Positions 43,067 through 53,700 of a DNA stretch of 64,000 nt are shown piece after piece (positions within the stretch are counted from its first letter, which is position 1; each line of letters begins with the position of its first letter). The notes beneath the pieces were generated by a model. That model ran no database searches, was not told the DNA's origin, and saw nothing but the letters and a program-made list of their open reading frames with translations. The position numbers were made by a program, and so were the translations under genes. The DNA is from Rhipidocladum racemiflorum. Taxonomy: Eukaryota; Streptophyta; Magnoliopsida; Poales; Poaceae. The DNA is taken from assembly GCA_036346355.1 (NCBI GenBank), contig CM070569.1, forward strand, positions 60,846,561 through 60,910,560, written 5' to 3'.

Positions 43067-44622
43067 CTGGCTATAAAACGAAACCCATAGAAGTGATATA
43101 TTAACAAGGTACACCAGAAGACGGCTGATGTACACTCATAGTCTGAAACATTGACAAAATAGGACAAGGTATGCTTCTGCTAGCCTGTTAAGATGGGCGC
43201 TGCATAATGTGCCTCGATCGGGAAGTCATATTATTAGCCAGCTACATAATCTCCATGCATATTCCCGGAAAGTGGCCTAATTTTTTTCAGATGTTTGACA
43301 CGTGTGGAGCAATGCACGTAGAAATTCCTACATACTGCGAAACATAGCCTAGGAACCAACTGTGGCTGGCCCTTGGATTATCCTGCCATGAATGGTTGAT
43401 AACACACCATATGGATGTGCAGGGCCGAACCACTACGATCAAGGGATATGATGCCTGCCTGCATTCAGGTCAGATCAGGTTCATGCAAGCCGGACAGAGC
43501 GAGAAGCTGTTCACTGCTACTGATAGACAGCAGCATGCGTCCGATGGCTGCCCTTATTATGGTAGGACAAAGCAACGCATGGCGTGCCATAAGGTTCGTG
43601 TATCCCCTGTTCGATTGGATGTTCCCAATCTGGAGCATGCACATCCGACAACCGAAAACAATGGCGCTGCAGATCGCCACACACATCACGCGTTTAAATT
43701 TCCAGCAGTGCCGCCCCCGCCAGCGCCAGTGCAAAGAACATGCATGGCTTTCTATCAGCTCGGAGGCTCGGGAGATCACTCGAAGAAGCTCCGAATCACG
43801 CCTCCACAGGACATATCCTATTGCACATTGGCATTTGGCGAAGATAGTAGAAAGAATTGCCTGTTACGCTTACGCGTGTACATATATATAGAGAGAGAGA
43901 CTACAGAGCATATATAGCTCCAACCGCCAGGTTGGGCGCATCATGCCGATTCATCTCGAGTCAACCAATCCAATCGCGACATTGCAGACGCGCGCATGCC
44001 CCTTAACGCAAGCGATGAGTGACACGGGCGGCCTAACCGCTCGTCGCATCATGACAAACGAGGGGATCGATCGCCACCGCCTAGACGGGTGAGAGTAAGC
44101 GGCAGCAGGTTAAAGCGGATTCCGAAACGATACATAATGCGGCCTCGGTTCAGTTGGACGGAGCAGGGGGGGGGGGGGGGGATCGATGAGCAGACAAGAT
44201 TCGTTGCCAGCACGAAAGAGCGCGGGAGAACGTGGGATGGGTCGGCGGGGCTCGCTTGCCATCCTTTTCTTCTCCCCCACTCAAAACTGCAGGCGTGTGC
44301 GAGGCTATGGCCTCTTGTCGGACCGCATACATTACAGCCTACCGGCCGCAATCATACGCACGACGGCACGGGACGGCGAGGCGAGCCAGTAGGATACTTC
44401 CTTCCAGCTCCAAGTGGCTCTCGTGAACGCAGAACCACCTCAGTTTTTTTTTTTCTTTTTGCCAGGACGTCTCTGCATGCGGTGCGCCGTACACGTACGC
44501 TTCGATGTGTGAGCCGTGTACGGACCATGGTTGAGAAGAGATGCGTCAGAGTCCGGCGAAAAAACAACCTGTGATTTGGGATCGATTGATTTGTAGCCGA
44601 GTATGACATGCATATTATCTTG
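43067..44622. other. Intergenic, no gene recognised
   Basis: A 173-codon ORF at 43396-43917 and an overlapping 158-codon ORF in another frame lack any motif I recognise. A G-run lies at 44166-44180. The ORFs at 44.09-44.57 kb occur in all frames and look accidental. Confidence 0.35.
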
Positions 44623-44850
44623 AGAGTGACTAGTGAATTCGGATACCGTCAAGAATTATACCATGAAATTTATGAAACTTATCGAGTTTGATCTTTGGTT
44701 TCATGAGTTTCAGTGTTTAGTTTCATCAGTTTCATATTTTATCAGTTTTTAGTGCTAAGTTTCATGAGTTTCAGTGCAAAAAATCATAAGTTTCATGAGT
44801 TTCAGAGGTATACCGTTGCAACGGTATACCGTTTTTTAGTTTTTCTGTAT
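44623..44850. mobile_element. MITE, AACGGTATACCGTTGCAA family, copy A
   Basis: Over most of its length it matches 51421-51648: GAGTGACTAG at the start, four TTTCATGAGTTTCAGTG-like units, GGTATACCGTTGCAACGG and ACCGTTTTTTAGTTTTTCTG at the end. The left terminal repeat is degraded here (TCGGATACCGTCAAG). Confidence 0.75.
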
Positions 44851-44873
44851 TATCTTTTAGAGAATGATTCGAG

Positions 44874-45010
44874 TGTTTTTTTTGTTTGTGAGCACTCAAC
44901 TTGAGGGTCTATAAAGAAGAGGGTGGTGGGGAGAGATAGCAAATTGATTGGATCAATGGATCTAGATCCAAAGGCTACAAATTTGAGTGCTCACAAACTA
45001 AAAACCACTC
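44874..45010. mobile_element. Small MITE, GTTTGTGAGCACTCAA inverted repeats
   Basis: Left GAGTGTTTTTTTTGTTTGTG plus AGCACTCAA and right complement TGAGTGGTTTTTAGTTTGTG plus AGCACTCAAA give a terminal inverted repeat of about 29 bp. Length about 137 bp. The repeat may extend a few bases outward; no target duplication is clear. Confidence 0.7.
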
Positions 45011-45130
45011 AGGTGCTCCCTAGACACCCCCTATCTTTTATAGTCTTGGATTTTTTACCGTCCTTAAAAGATACGTAAGATCAACCCATGCTGTTCGATA
45101 TAACAGGGAGCAGGCCCGGACGAGAGATAA

Positions 45131-46179
45131 GAGCATCTCCAGCAAGGGCCCCTAAAACAGGGTCCCTATTTTGGATTTAGGGACTCCCCTTATTTTTTGG
45201 GGCCCTGTTTTCATAGCATAAGTCCAAAGAACAACCCTAAATCTCAAATTTTAATTTTACTTTTTCTCCTATTTTGACATATTCGCTATGTATAATCTTC
45301 ATTTGACACCACTAAAATTCAATCAAAAATATTTGTAATACATAAAAGATAAGCATATTAACATTTACAATTTTAAAATATGATATTTCAAATTTAAATT
45401 TAAAATTTTCAAAACATGATAAAATTTTCGAAGCCTCTCATTTATTTCCCTATCTTCAATAATAGGGGTTGTACTCGTGTCCCTGAAAATTGGGGTTGAG
45501 GAGGCAAATTTATGGGCCTCCTAATTTTAGGGGCTTGAGTTGGGGCTCCCTGGGAATTAGGGCTGAGGAGGAAAATTTAGGGGCCTCCTAATTTTAGGGG
45601 CTTGAGTTGGGACCCTGCTGCATCTCCAACAGAGCCCCTAAATCAGCCCCTAAACCTTAAAATAGGGAGTGTAGTAAAAAAAAACAGATCCAACAGAGCC
45701 CCAACTCAAGCCCCTAAAATTAGGGGCCCCCTAAATTTGCCTCCTCAGCCCCAATTCCTGTGGCCCTACTCAAGCCCCTAAAATTAGGAGGCCTCTAAAT
45801 TTGCCTCCTCAGCCCTAATTTCCAGGGACACGAGTACAACCCTTATTATTGAAGACAGGGAAATACATGAGAGGCTTCGAAAAATTTATCATGTTTTCAA
45901 AATTTTAAATTTAAATTTTAAATATCATGTTTTTAAATTGTAAATGTTAATATGCTTATGTTTTATGTATTACAAATATTTGTGATTGAATTTTAGTGAT
46001 GTCAAATGAAGATTATACATAGCGGATATGTCAAAATAGGAGAAAAAGAAAAATAGGGGCTGAGATTTAGGAAATTTATTCTTTGGACTTGTGTTCTGAA
46101 AACAGGGCCCCAAAAAATAGGGAGAGCCCCTAAATCCAAAATAGGGGCTCTGTTTTAGGGGCCCTTGCTGGAGATGCTC
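45131..46179. mobile_element. Foldback element (1.05 kb), PIF/Tourist-type ends
   Basis: Ends GAGCATCTCCAGCAAGGGCC and its exact complement, flanked by TAA at 45128-45130 and 46180-46182. Nearly the whole element is an inverted repeat: the left arm (45131-45600) and right arm (45670-46179) carry the same words in mirror order, for example AATCTTCATTTGAC and GTCAAATGAAGATT. A nested end-like motif (GCATCTCCAACAGAGCCCCT) sits near 45623. A rearranged relative is at 59539-60377. Confidence 0.92.
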
Positions 46180-46182
46180 TAA

Positions 46183-46986
46183 GTGCAGCATGGGCTACTG
46201 AACAAGCCCCCAAAATTAAGGGCTCCTATTTTCTACTTATTCTTACATTACTACTAGTTAATATTTGTATTACTATGAGTTAAGACGCAACAGATAAGTA
46301 GTTCTTCTTATCCTCTTTATATTTTTTTCTTTAATTTTTACTGTAAAAATTCATTCCTAAGCAAAATCATGTGCCCTATTGATATTTTCAAGTTTTTGAA
46401 ATATCTAAATTGTTTCCGTAATGCAATTGTTGCATATAGGATTTTGTTGACAATTCCGATGATATTGCACATGCAAAAAAGCATAGCTTATATGGATTGA
46501 AGTTAAAGTTCTACGTGCGTTTTATAATGAACTAGAAAAGGCTTAAACGATAGCTGTTGAAATTGATTTAATTTGGGAAAAGACTAATTACAATGATAAT
46601 TGAATATTATGTTTTAAATAATACTAGAATAACAGTGCTTTCCAAGTAAAGGTTATATATGAAATTTGTTTTTTGTTAACACGATGTATCACATAATCCT
46701 TTGTACTGAAAGAAAAAAATAATTTTACTACAGCTATAATATCAAATAATTATTTTAGTAATTAATCTTTATGAAGTGTATCTAATTTTAAATTTACCAC
46801 AAGCCACCAAAATGTTAGGTATGACAGGGAGCTTGGCTCCAAAACACAAAAACTCCCATGCATGCATGCAGACATATCACACGCAGACTTCTCCTCAGCC
46901 TTCCCCCACCACCTTCGTCATCTCCCCCTCCCCGTCCCTACCATCTTCCTCTACCTTTCCGGGCTTCCTCGGGCTTTCTCCCCGCT
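46183..46986 (+). other. AT-rich upstream region of the glycosylase gene
   Basis: No ORF of note. CATGCATGCATGCA at 46857-46870 contains overlapping RY motifs (CATGCA), known binding sites for plant B3 transcription factors; chance is possible. Confidence 0.4.
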
Positions 46987-46994
46987 TATATATA
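46987..46994 (+). promoter_or_regulatory. TATA box of the glycosylase gene
   Basis: TATATATA followed by CC, 119-126 bp before the start codon, preceded by CT-rich sequence. Confidence 0.7.
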
Positions 46995-47112
46995 CCACCT
47001 CGCTCCCCGCAACACAACCCGCCTAATATATCTCACAGCTGAAGCACCTTCCCTGAGTTAACCGCTTCCAGACTAGAGAGCCAACGTCTCAAACCGATCC
47101 TCCCAGACAAAG

Positions 47113-49926
47113 ATGTGCAACTCCAACGTCAAGTCCGGCGGTGTCGCTCAGATCGACGGCCGCCCTGTCCTGCAGCCGGCCGGCAACCTCGTGGCGGCGC
47201 CGGAAGGTGCCCGACCGCTCAAGAAGTCCCTGCAGAAGTCGCTCTCCATGCCCGCTTCGGTCGACAATACTGTTGCTGCCGCCACCTGCACCGGCGCCAG
47301 CGACTTCGCCCGCGCGGCAGCGGCCGCGCCTTCCCTTCTGCGGCCTACACCAGCTAAGGCAACTAAAGCAGCTGGAGCCAAGGTGGCGGGCGCCAAGGCA
47401 GCGGCCATGGGCGGAGACAAGAGCAGGAAGGCCAAGAAGGCCGGCGGCGCCGTGCTGCCCGTGGTGACGTTCGCGGCGCTGGAGGCGTTCGAGCCCGCGG
47501 GGAGCATCGCGGCGGCGCAGCGGGAGCACGCCGCGCTGGTGCAGGCGCAGCGCAAGTTGCGGATCGCGCACTACGGCCGCACCGCGTCCTTCTCCCGGGT
47601 CGAGGGGAGGGTCGGCGCCACGGCCACCGCCACAGCGGCCGCTGAGCCTGTCGCCGCAGCACCGGGGCAGGACGAGAAGCGCTGCAGCTTCATCACTCCC
47701 TACTCAGGTACGCACGAGCCTACAATGAAGCACTGTAAATTGAATTTGCTGTCTTGATGCTAATGCGTTTTCGTTTGTCATGTGCAGACCCCCTGTACGT
47801 CGCCTACCACGACGAGGAGTGGGGAGTGCCCGTGCACGACGACGAGTGAGTTGCCATTCTTCTCTGCCAACGCAAGCGATCGATTGTTTACAAGTCTCTG
47901 GCAACAACACTTCTCCTCACCCTCCCTGCAACTGAAAAATGACAGGCCGCTATTCGAGATGCTTACGTTGTCCGGCGTGCAAGTCGGGGCAGACTGGACT
48001 TCTATCCTAAAGAGGAGACACGTCTACAGGTTTGGAACAGAGCGACCCCTGCTTCGCTAAAGATGCCGAAGCCTACTGATTTACGTTCGCACATTCCTCG
48101 TAACATTTGCGCTGATTTTGTATTGCCTGATCACAAATAGGGAGGCATTCTCCGGTTTCAACGTGGACGCGGTCGCCAAGTACACGGAGAAGCAGATGGC
48201 GTCGCTGAGCGCGGAGTTTGGGCTGGACTTGGGCACCATCAGAGGGGCCGTCAACAACGCCAGCCGGATTCTCGAGGTATTACCGTCAGCTGCGCCCAAT
48301 TGAGAACAACCTGTCCTCATGGCCTTAATTTCTGAGCTACTAGTCGTTTTGGGTAGAACATATATATTTTTTCTCCACCTCTAATTAGGATGCTTTGACT
48401 TGTCTAACAATCTCGTCCTCCAAATATTGTCATTGACAGAAGTGTTGTACTAACTCAGTTCAGGAATAAATGACGTTGTAAGATTTTGCATTTCAATCAA
48501 GGCACTTGTAGAAATGATTAAATCATCTTGCTTCATTAACTCACTTATTACTCTTAGATGGTGTATATTACTATATTCCACAGTAATGAATAATATTGGG
48601 AATAATTATCGGTATATGTATGCAAAAGAAAACACAAATAAAAGTTGTCTCGAAATTGTAGAATGACATATATTTAGGGATAAAATTTGAAAGCTAGAAT
48701 GATGTGTACTACCTCCGTCTAAGTTTATAATTAAAGCTTATTTTTTGAATGCCTTGTATATAAATATAAGGCATATTTCAAATTTTAATGCAAAATTAGT
48801 GTGATGTTCCTCATATACCCCTAAATAAATATTCATCTTTACTTTATATTCTCTACGTGCATGCATCGAAGAAAGTACTTAGTGATAATAATTAGGGTAA
48901 TTTAGTCATTTTCAATACCTTCTTGGTCTATGTGCCAAGAAAAAAACTGGCGAACTAAGTTTAGCCTTGGGATGTCCGAAAACTGCATTCCTTTTTTAGT
49001 AGACAGTAGTTAATAGGCCCCCATTCTCCTCAGCTGACATTTTCTGTTCTGCCGCTTTCGGTTGGTGAGTAGACCTGCAAAGATATGAGCAGTACAGCTT
49101 CGCAATCGATCGAAGCTCTACCCCAAAAAATAAAATAAAATAAAATAAAATAAAGGGAGGTCAATGAATTAATGCCTACGAAATGAAGATCAGTGAAGTG
49201 AAAACGAAGCCTAACAGCTCAATCAGCAAAGCAAGTGCGTCATAAAGTTTGGATACAACCAAAAAGAGCGAACCCTTCCCGACGGGCAATGAGAGCAGGA
49301 AAAGATGCTAGTCGTACTTCTTGTCAAGCTTTTGGCCGAAGCTCGCTCCATATCCTCACAAGGGGGCACGGTTAATGAGCTGTGCACAAAATATTCTCCT
49401 CCGTGTTTGGTAACGAGTGTTGCACACGACGCATCATCGCTCACAAGGGTCCTCCACTACAATATTCCAAAACGGGACGGCCGGTTAGCCTAACTACCAA
49501 TTAATCAACCAAATTATCGGTCAAGTACGTACACCGGCCACAGTGTATTTAACTGTTCTTTAGTATATACGTATCTACCTACATTCTACGTACTTGTCGT
49601 ATATGAGGAATCTAATGACGTTTCGCATGCATGTGGAATGGGTTTTGGGCAAGCAGGTGAGGAGAGACTTCGGGTCGTTCGGCAAGTACGTGTGGGCGTT
49701 CGTGAACAACAAGCCGCTCTCGCCGAGCTACAAACACAGCCGGAAGATCCCCGTGAAGACGTCCAAGTCGGAGACCATCAGCAAGGACATGGTCCGGCGT
49801 GGCTTCCGGTTCGTCGGCCCCACCGTCATCCACTCCTTCATGCAGGCCGTCGGGCTCACCAACGACCACATCGTCTCCTGCCCGCGCCACCGCGTCAGCT
49901 CCTCCTCCTCCGCCGGCGCCGCTTAA
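47113..49926 (+). CDS. DNA-3-methyladenine glycosylase I (TAG family), five exons
   Basis: The enzyme removes 3-methyladenine from alkylated DNA to start base excision repair. Exons by splice sites and phase: 47113-47707, 47788-47845, 47946-48029, 48141-48276, 49657-49926. All introns are GT-AG and the frame joins to 380 residues. Residues 1-185 are an Ala/Lys-rich, low-complexity extension absent from bacterial TAG. The domain starts at about 190. The zinc-site residues of the bacterial enzyme appear as Cys191, His206 (AYHDEEWGVP), His362 and Cys366 (NDHIVSCPRH). Base-pocket Tyr205, Trp210 and the Trp of GADWTSIL are kept, but the pocket Glu of E. coli TAG (Glu38 in LEGQQAG) aligns to Ser (LSGVQVG). 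Intron 4 is 1.4 kb and holds a Stowaway-like end and a (TAAAA)n tract. The first ATG after the TATA box is used. Confidence 0.93.
48705..48790. mobile_element. Stowaway-like MITE end inside glycosylase intron 4
   Basis: TACTACCTCCGTCTAAGTTT resembles the CTCCCTCCGT end of Stowaway elements. The other end is not recognisable, so it is a relic. Confidence 0.45.
49131..49154. repeat. (TAAAA)n microsatellite in glycosylase intron 4
   Basis: Nearly five TAAAA units. Confidence 0.95.
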
Positions 49927-51420
49927 TTAATCTGACCGCCACCATCAATCACCAATCCCCCCAGAAGAAGCAGGGGAAGGTTCTCAAGAGAAGAAAAGAT
50001 GAGATAGCCTCAAGTAGTCGTATACAAATGGAGTACTATTGATCTGCGCGTGTATATCTGTGTGTGCTTGGTGTAGATTATTGTCCCTAATTAGTCAAGA
50101 AGCTTGGGTGGTAATTACTTCGACTTGGTAGTTGCGATCGAGTACTACCACTGCTTGGTGAATGCTTAGTCATTGTTTGTGAGGTAGGTGCGGTGCATGT
50201 GGTGTGCTACCTTTTGCAATTGCAAGCCTTAATTTGGTGTTCGTCTTCGCTTTTCTTTGTTCTCTCATGATAGGGACAGGTGACGAAGTCGATCATTAGC
50301 AAGGAATTAGGCCGTGTGGGCTACCTTACCTGCATGCGTGATGCGTGTGGCTTGATTAAAGTGGGATTGAGATTCGAGACAGAGAGAGAGAAAATCTAAG
50401 AGAGAGAGAGAGAGAGCAAGCACGCACACTCGCACAGGCAGGCAGAGGCAGGCCATGTGGTGTCGAAGGCGAGCACATGCGTAAGAGAGAGAAAAGGACG
50501 GCCCTTTGGCGCATGTGATCCTGCAGCTCTCCCTCATCACGGTGACACAGTCTCACTCATCTCATCAATCCATGCGCTGTGCGCGCAGATGGGAGGACGG
50601 AGACGGACCCAGGCCACTGCACACCTCCTCCGGCCGGCCAGCTACGTCGACCATCCATTACTCCTCCATACGCTGCATTGTGTATGTTGCTTCCATCACG
50701 AGTTCACGACCTTGGTGGAAACGGCATGTAATGTAGCATTTCGCACCCACGTCTGTTAGTTGTAACATTATGCTTGTGAATTGTGGTCGACTTTTTTTTC
50801 TTGGTACTGTGTTGATAGTATCTCGGAGGTGGCTGGAATTTAAAATCTCGGTAAGATATCGGAATTTCAAATAAAATCCAGACGAAATCAAAAAACCAAA
50901 TTTGATAATCCGATATTTCTGTCGAAATTACTGAGATTTCGTTCAAATTAAAATGACCAAAAAAATAGTTCAAAAGTTTTGAAATTTTTTGTGGATGATC
51001 TTGACCCCAATTCCAATCAAATCCGGCCAACAAAAATCAAAATCCGGTAAAAAAAAGTTCGAGAGTTCGGCCAAAATCACAAAGATTTGAATACTTACCA
51101 TAGTATTTTGATTTTTTGAATTTTTTTACCCGATCGAGATTTAGGATCTCAGAGTCTCAGAGAGATCCGAAACCTGAAATCTCAGCCGCGCCGGATTTGA
51201 TACGGAGAGGAACAAGAGCGTATACAACAACACAAGGTTTTTGTTCGTTGCGTAGTGCTTGTGTGATGTCACCTTGGATCAATGTACCCTGCACGTTGAG
51301 GGTCTCTTTGGCATGAAATCAATTTTTTTATACCTAATCTTAGGTAGGTATGGTTTATCACACTTTTTACAGTAACAAAATTCATCACCACAAGTGTAGT
51401 AAAGTTTGGCAATAAAAATT
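49927..51420 (+). other. Downstream of the glycosylase: 3' UTR then intergenic
   Basis: A 3' UTR is likely for the first few hundred bases. An (AG)n tract lies at about 50380-50416. The stretch 50830-51200 has decayed GAGATTTCGG and AAATCTCGG words of the hAT-like family seen at 157-651 and 60567-61041. No gene. Confidence 0.4.
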
Positions 51421-51648
51421 AGAGAGTGACTAGGGAACGGTATACCGTTGCAATGGTATAGCCATGAAACTTATGAAACTTATCAGTTTCAGTGCTGGTT
51501 TCATGAGTTCCAGTGTTTAGTTTCATTAGTTTCATGTTTTATCAGTTTTTAGTGCTAGGTTTCATGAGTTTCAGTGCAAAAAATCATAAGTTTCATGAGT
51601 TTCAAAGGTATACCGTTGCAACGGTATACCGTTTTTTAGTTTTTCTGT
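51421..51648. mobile_element. MITE, AACGGTATACCGTTGCAA family, copy B
   Basis: The left end AACGGTATACCGTTGCAATG (from 51436) and the complement of the right end (to 51632) give about 25 bp of inverted repeat, itself made of a palindromic CGGTATACCG. Internal units TTTCATGAGTTTCAGTG repeat. Copy A is at 44623-44850. Confidence 0.8.
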
Positions 51649-53216
51649 AAAAATTAAATTTATGACGCGTGGGATATGAGGCCAAGGAAGTGTGGAAAAC
51701 CATAATTGTGTTAACGAATCAAACACCCGTTTAAAAATCTGTAAAACAGCTAAACTTAGACATGACAAAATTAGCCTTGAATCAAACGTACCCTTAATCT
51801 TTGCTGCTTGGTGTTATGAACACGTCTCCGCGAGAATCTTTGCATGTGCTCCCTTACCTTTGTTTGGTTCTTGCTTGCGTCTGCCCCTGCAGTTACAGCC
51901 TTGTACTATCGTGTGGTTCTTGCATGCATGAATGCTGTTGGTGGTGGTGGTTCTGCTTAATTGCTCATGGTTTCCTGGTGGGAGCAGCCTGTGGATGAAG
52001 GTTAATTAAGTAGTCCCAGTTCATGGCAACTGACAAGCCTGCCGTGATTGAGCTGGAATGTCATTGGCTTTGATGCTTATTACTCAGATTGGCATGGTGA
52101 TGCCCCTGACATGCATGCTCGATGCTTCTGTCATTTGAACTTTTCATTACCTCCAAGATTAACCACGCCGGTTGATGTCATCCTCCTGTGTATTTTCGGT
52201 AGCAGATCATACAGAGGCAGTGGGCAGTGGATAACTGGATATGGCTGCAGTCATCTCACGCAAACAACTTGCATTACATACTTGCATAGAATTTTTCTTC
52301 CACAGGTTCCAATCCTTTGTCCGTTTGTAGCTCTTCCTATAGGGAATGAGTGGGATGCACATATGTATTTGAAGTGAAAGAGATTCCAAGAGGAACAGTA
52401 AATTATGTTGCTCCACATTGCTAGGGCTGTTTAGCTTTACTCTCCATCTTAGTTTACAAACAACTTTAGATATCAATCGGATTATATTCAGTTTGATATT
52501 TAGATGGAAGTAAGCCATCGTTGTTTAATATCTCCGGGTCCTATGGAAATTATACTATGAATGCCTTACTTTTCATGGAAGGTTCATCTAGTCAGACAGC
52601 ATTGCAGCACTGCAATGCAAGCAATCTGGGAAGAGGACAAAACACACATGGATCACATTTGAACACAGTGCGCACGCACCAAAACATCATCAGCAAGAGC
52701 AACATATAGCAGATACATATTCAAGACAAAAGTTGAAGGAACTCTTTCCCCAATGCATGCAGAGCAGCAGAGGTAGAGTCTAGGATTCTGGGTTGCTGTT
52801 ACTCGTATCAGAAATTTCCGTCTTTCAAATGTGTACGTATTTCCTAAGATAATCAGTTAACATATAGCAAGCCCGGGCAGTCAATCAGCACGATGTGTTC
52901 AATGGAAAATAAAGGCATGCAGCTGCTTTCAGAGATTTGACGTCCATCGATGTCCTGCTGGAACTCATCAGTTCATCTCCAAGGCACGAATTCTCGATTC
53001 AATCGCCGATAGTCTGTCTATCCAGGCAGCCCTCACGCAGTAAAGTTCATATAAAATATCAGATGGATCTGCCTTTGTCACCATCTGTAGCCCATTCCAT
53101 TCTCATCTGATCATAAGCTGTACATTTCTCTGACCTCCTCTCTACTTTCAGTTTCACAGTTACCTAGCTGTCTGCACAATTTCAGTTGCTTTGGTATGAA
53201 ATGATCGGTCGGTTTA
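51649..53216. other. Intergenic, no gene recognised
   Basis: Several ORFs under 110 codons occur with no motif. Confidence 0.3.
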
Positions 53217-53448
53217 GGCACCGTTTGGTAATTTGGAACCGAGCTGTTTCTACTAGAATCTGGAAGAAACCCAACCAAACGGCTAAAACTCGGAACGATT
53301 TTCTTCGAAACGTTTCTTCTTTTTCCACACCGTGGTTGAATCACCCTCATCCCGTTTCACTAGTTTCTACTAGAATCTGAAACCGTACCAAACGGTTTGC
53401 AGAAAATGATTCTGAATCTACTCAAATCTGTTCCATACCAAACGGGCC
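53217..53448. mobile_element. MITE in the metacaspase promoter region
   Basis: Ends GGCACCGTTTGGTA and complement GGCCCGTTTGGTA, length about 232 bp, with a repeated TTTCTACTAGAATCT. TTA precedes the left end but the right flank (TGC) does not match, so the target duplication is unclear. It ends 252 bp before the metacaspase start codon. Confidence 0.65.
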
Positions 53449-53700
53449 TGCATCGGCGCACTGAGCCGACCCCTGGTTGGACGGAGGCGGAGAATTATTA
53501 CCACCTCGCACCAATCCCCATCATCTCCACCCGCCGGCCAGATCGGAGAGGGAGCGCCAATAGACGCAACGCACCACCAAAAAAAAAAAAAAAATCCAAG
53601 ACCTTTCCCCGACCACCAACCGACGAAACCGAGTCCTCCAGCCACCCCACCGACGCCGCAGCCGGCGCCTCGATCGCAAGGGAGGGAGATCCACGCCGCG

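Noticed and set aside
43396..43917. 173-codon and overlapping 158-codon ORFs
   Set aside because: Two overlapping frames are equally open, with no domain, leader or splice context.
45131..46179. Palindrome as an assembly or cloning artefact
   Set aside because: The arms differ at many positions and the element is bounded by an exact TAA duplication, so it is a genuine insertion.
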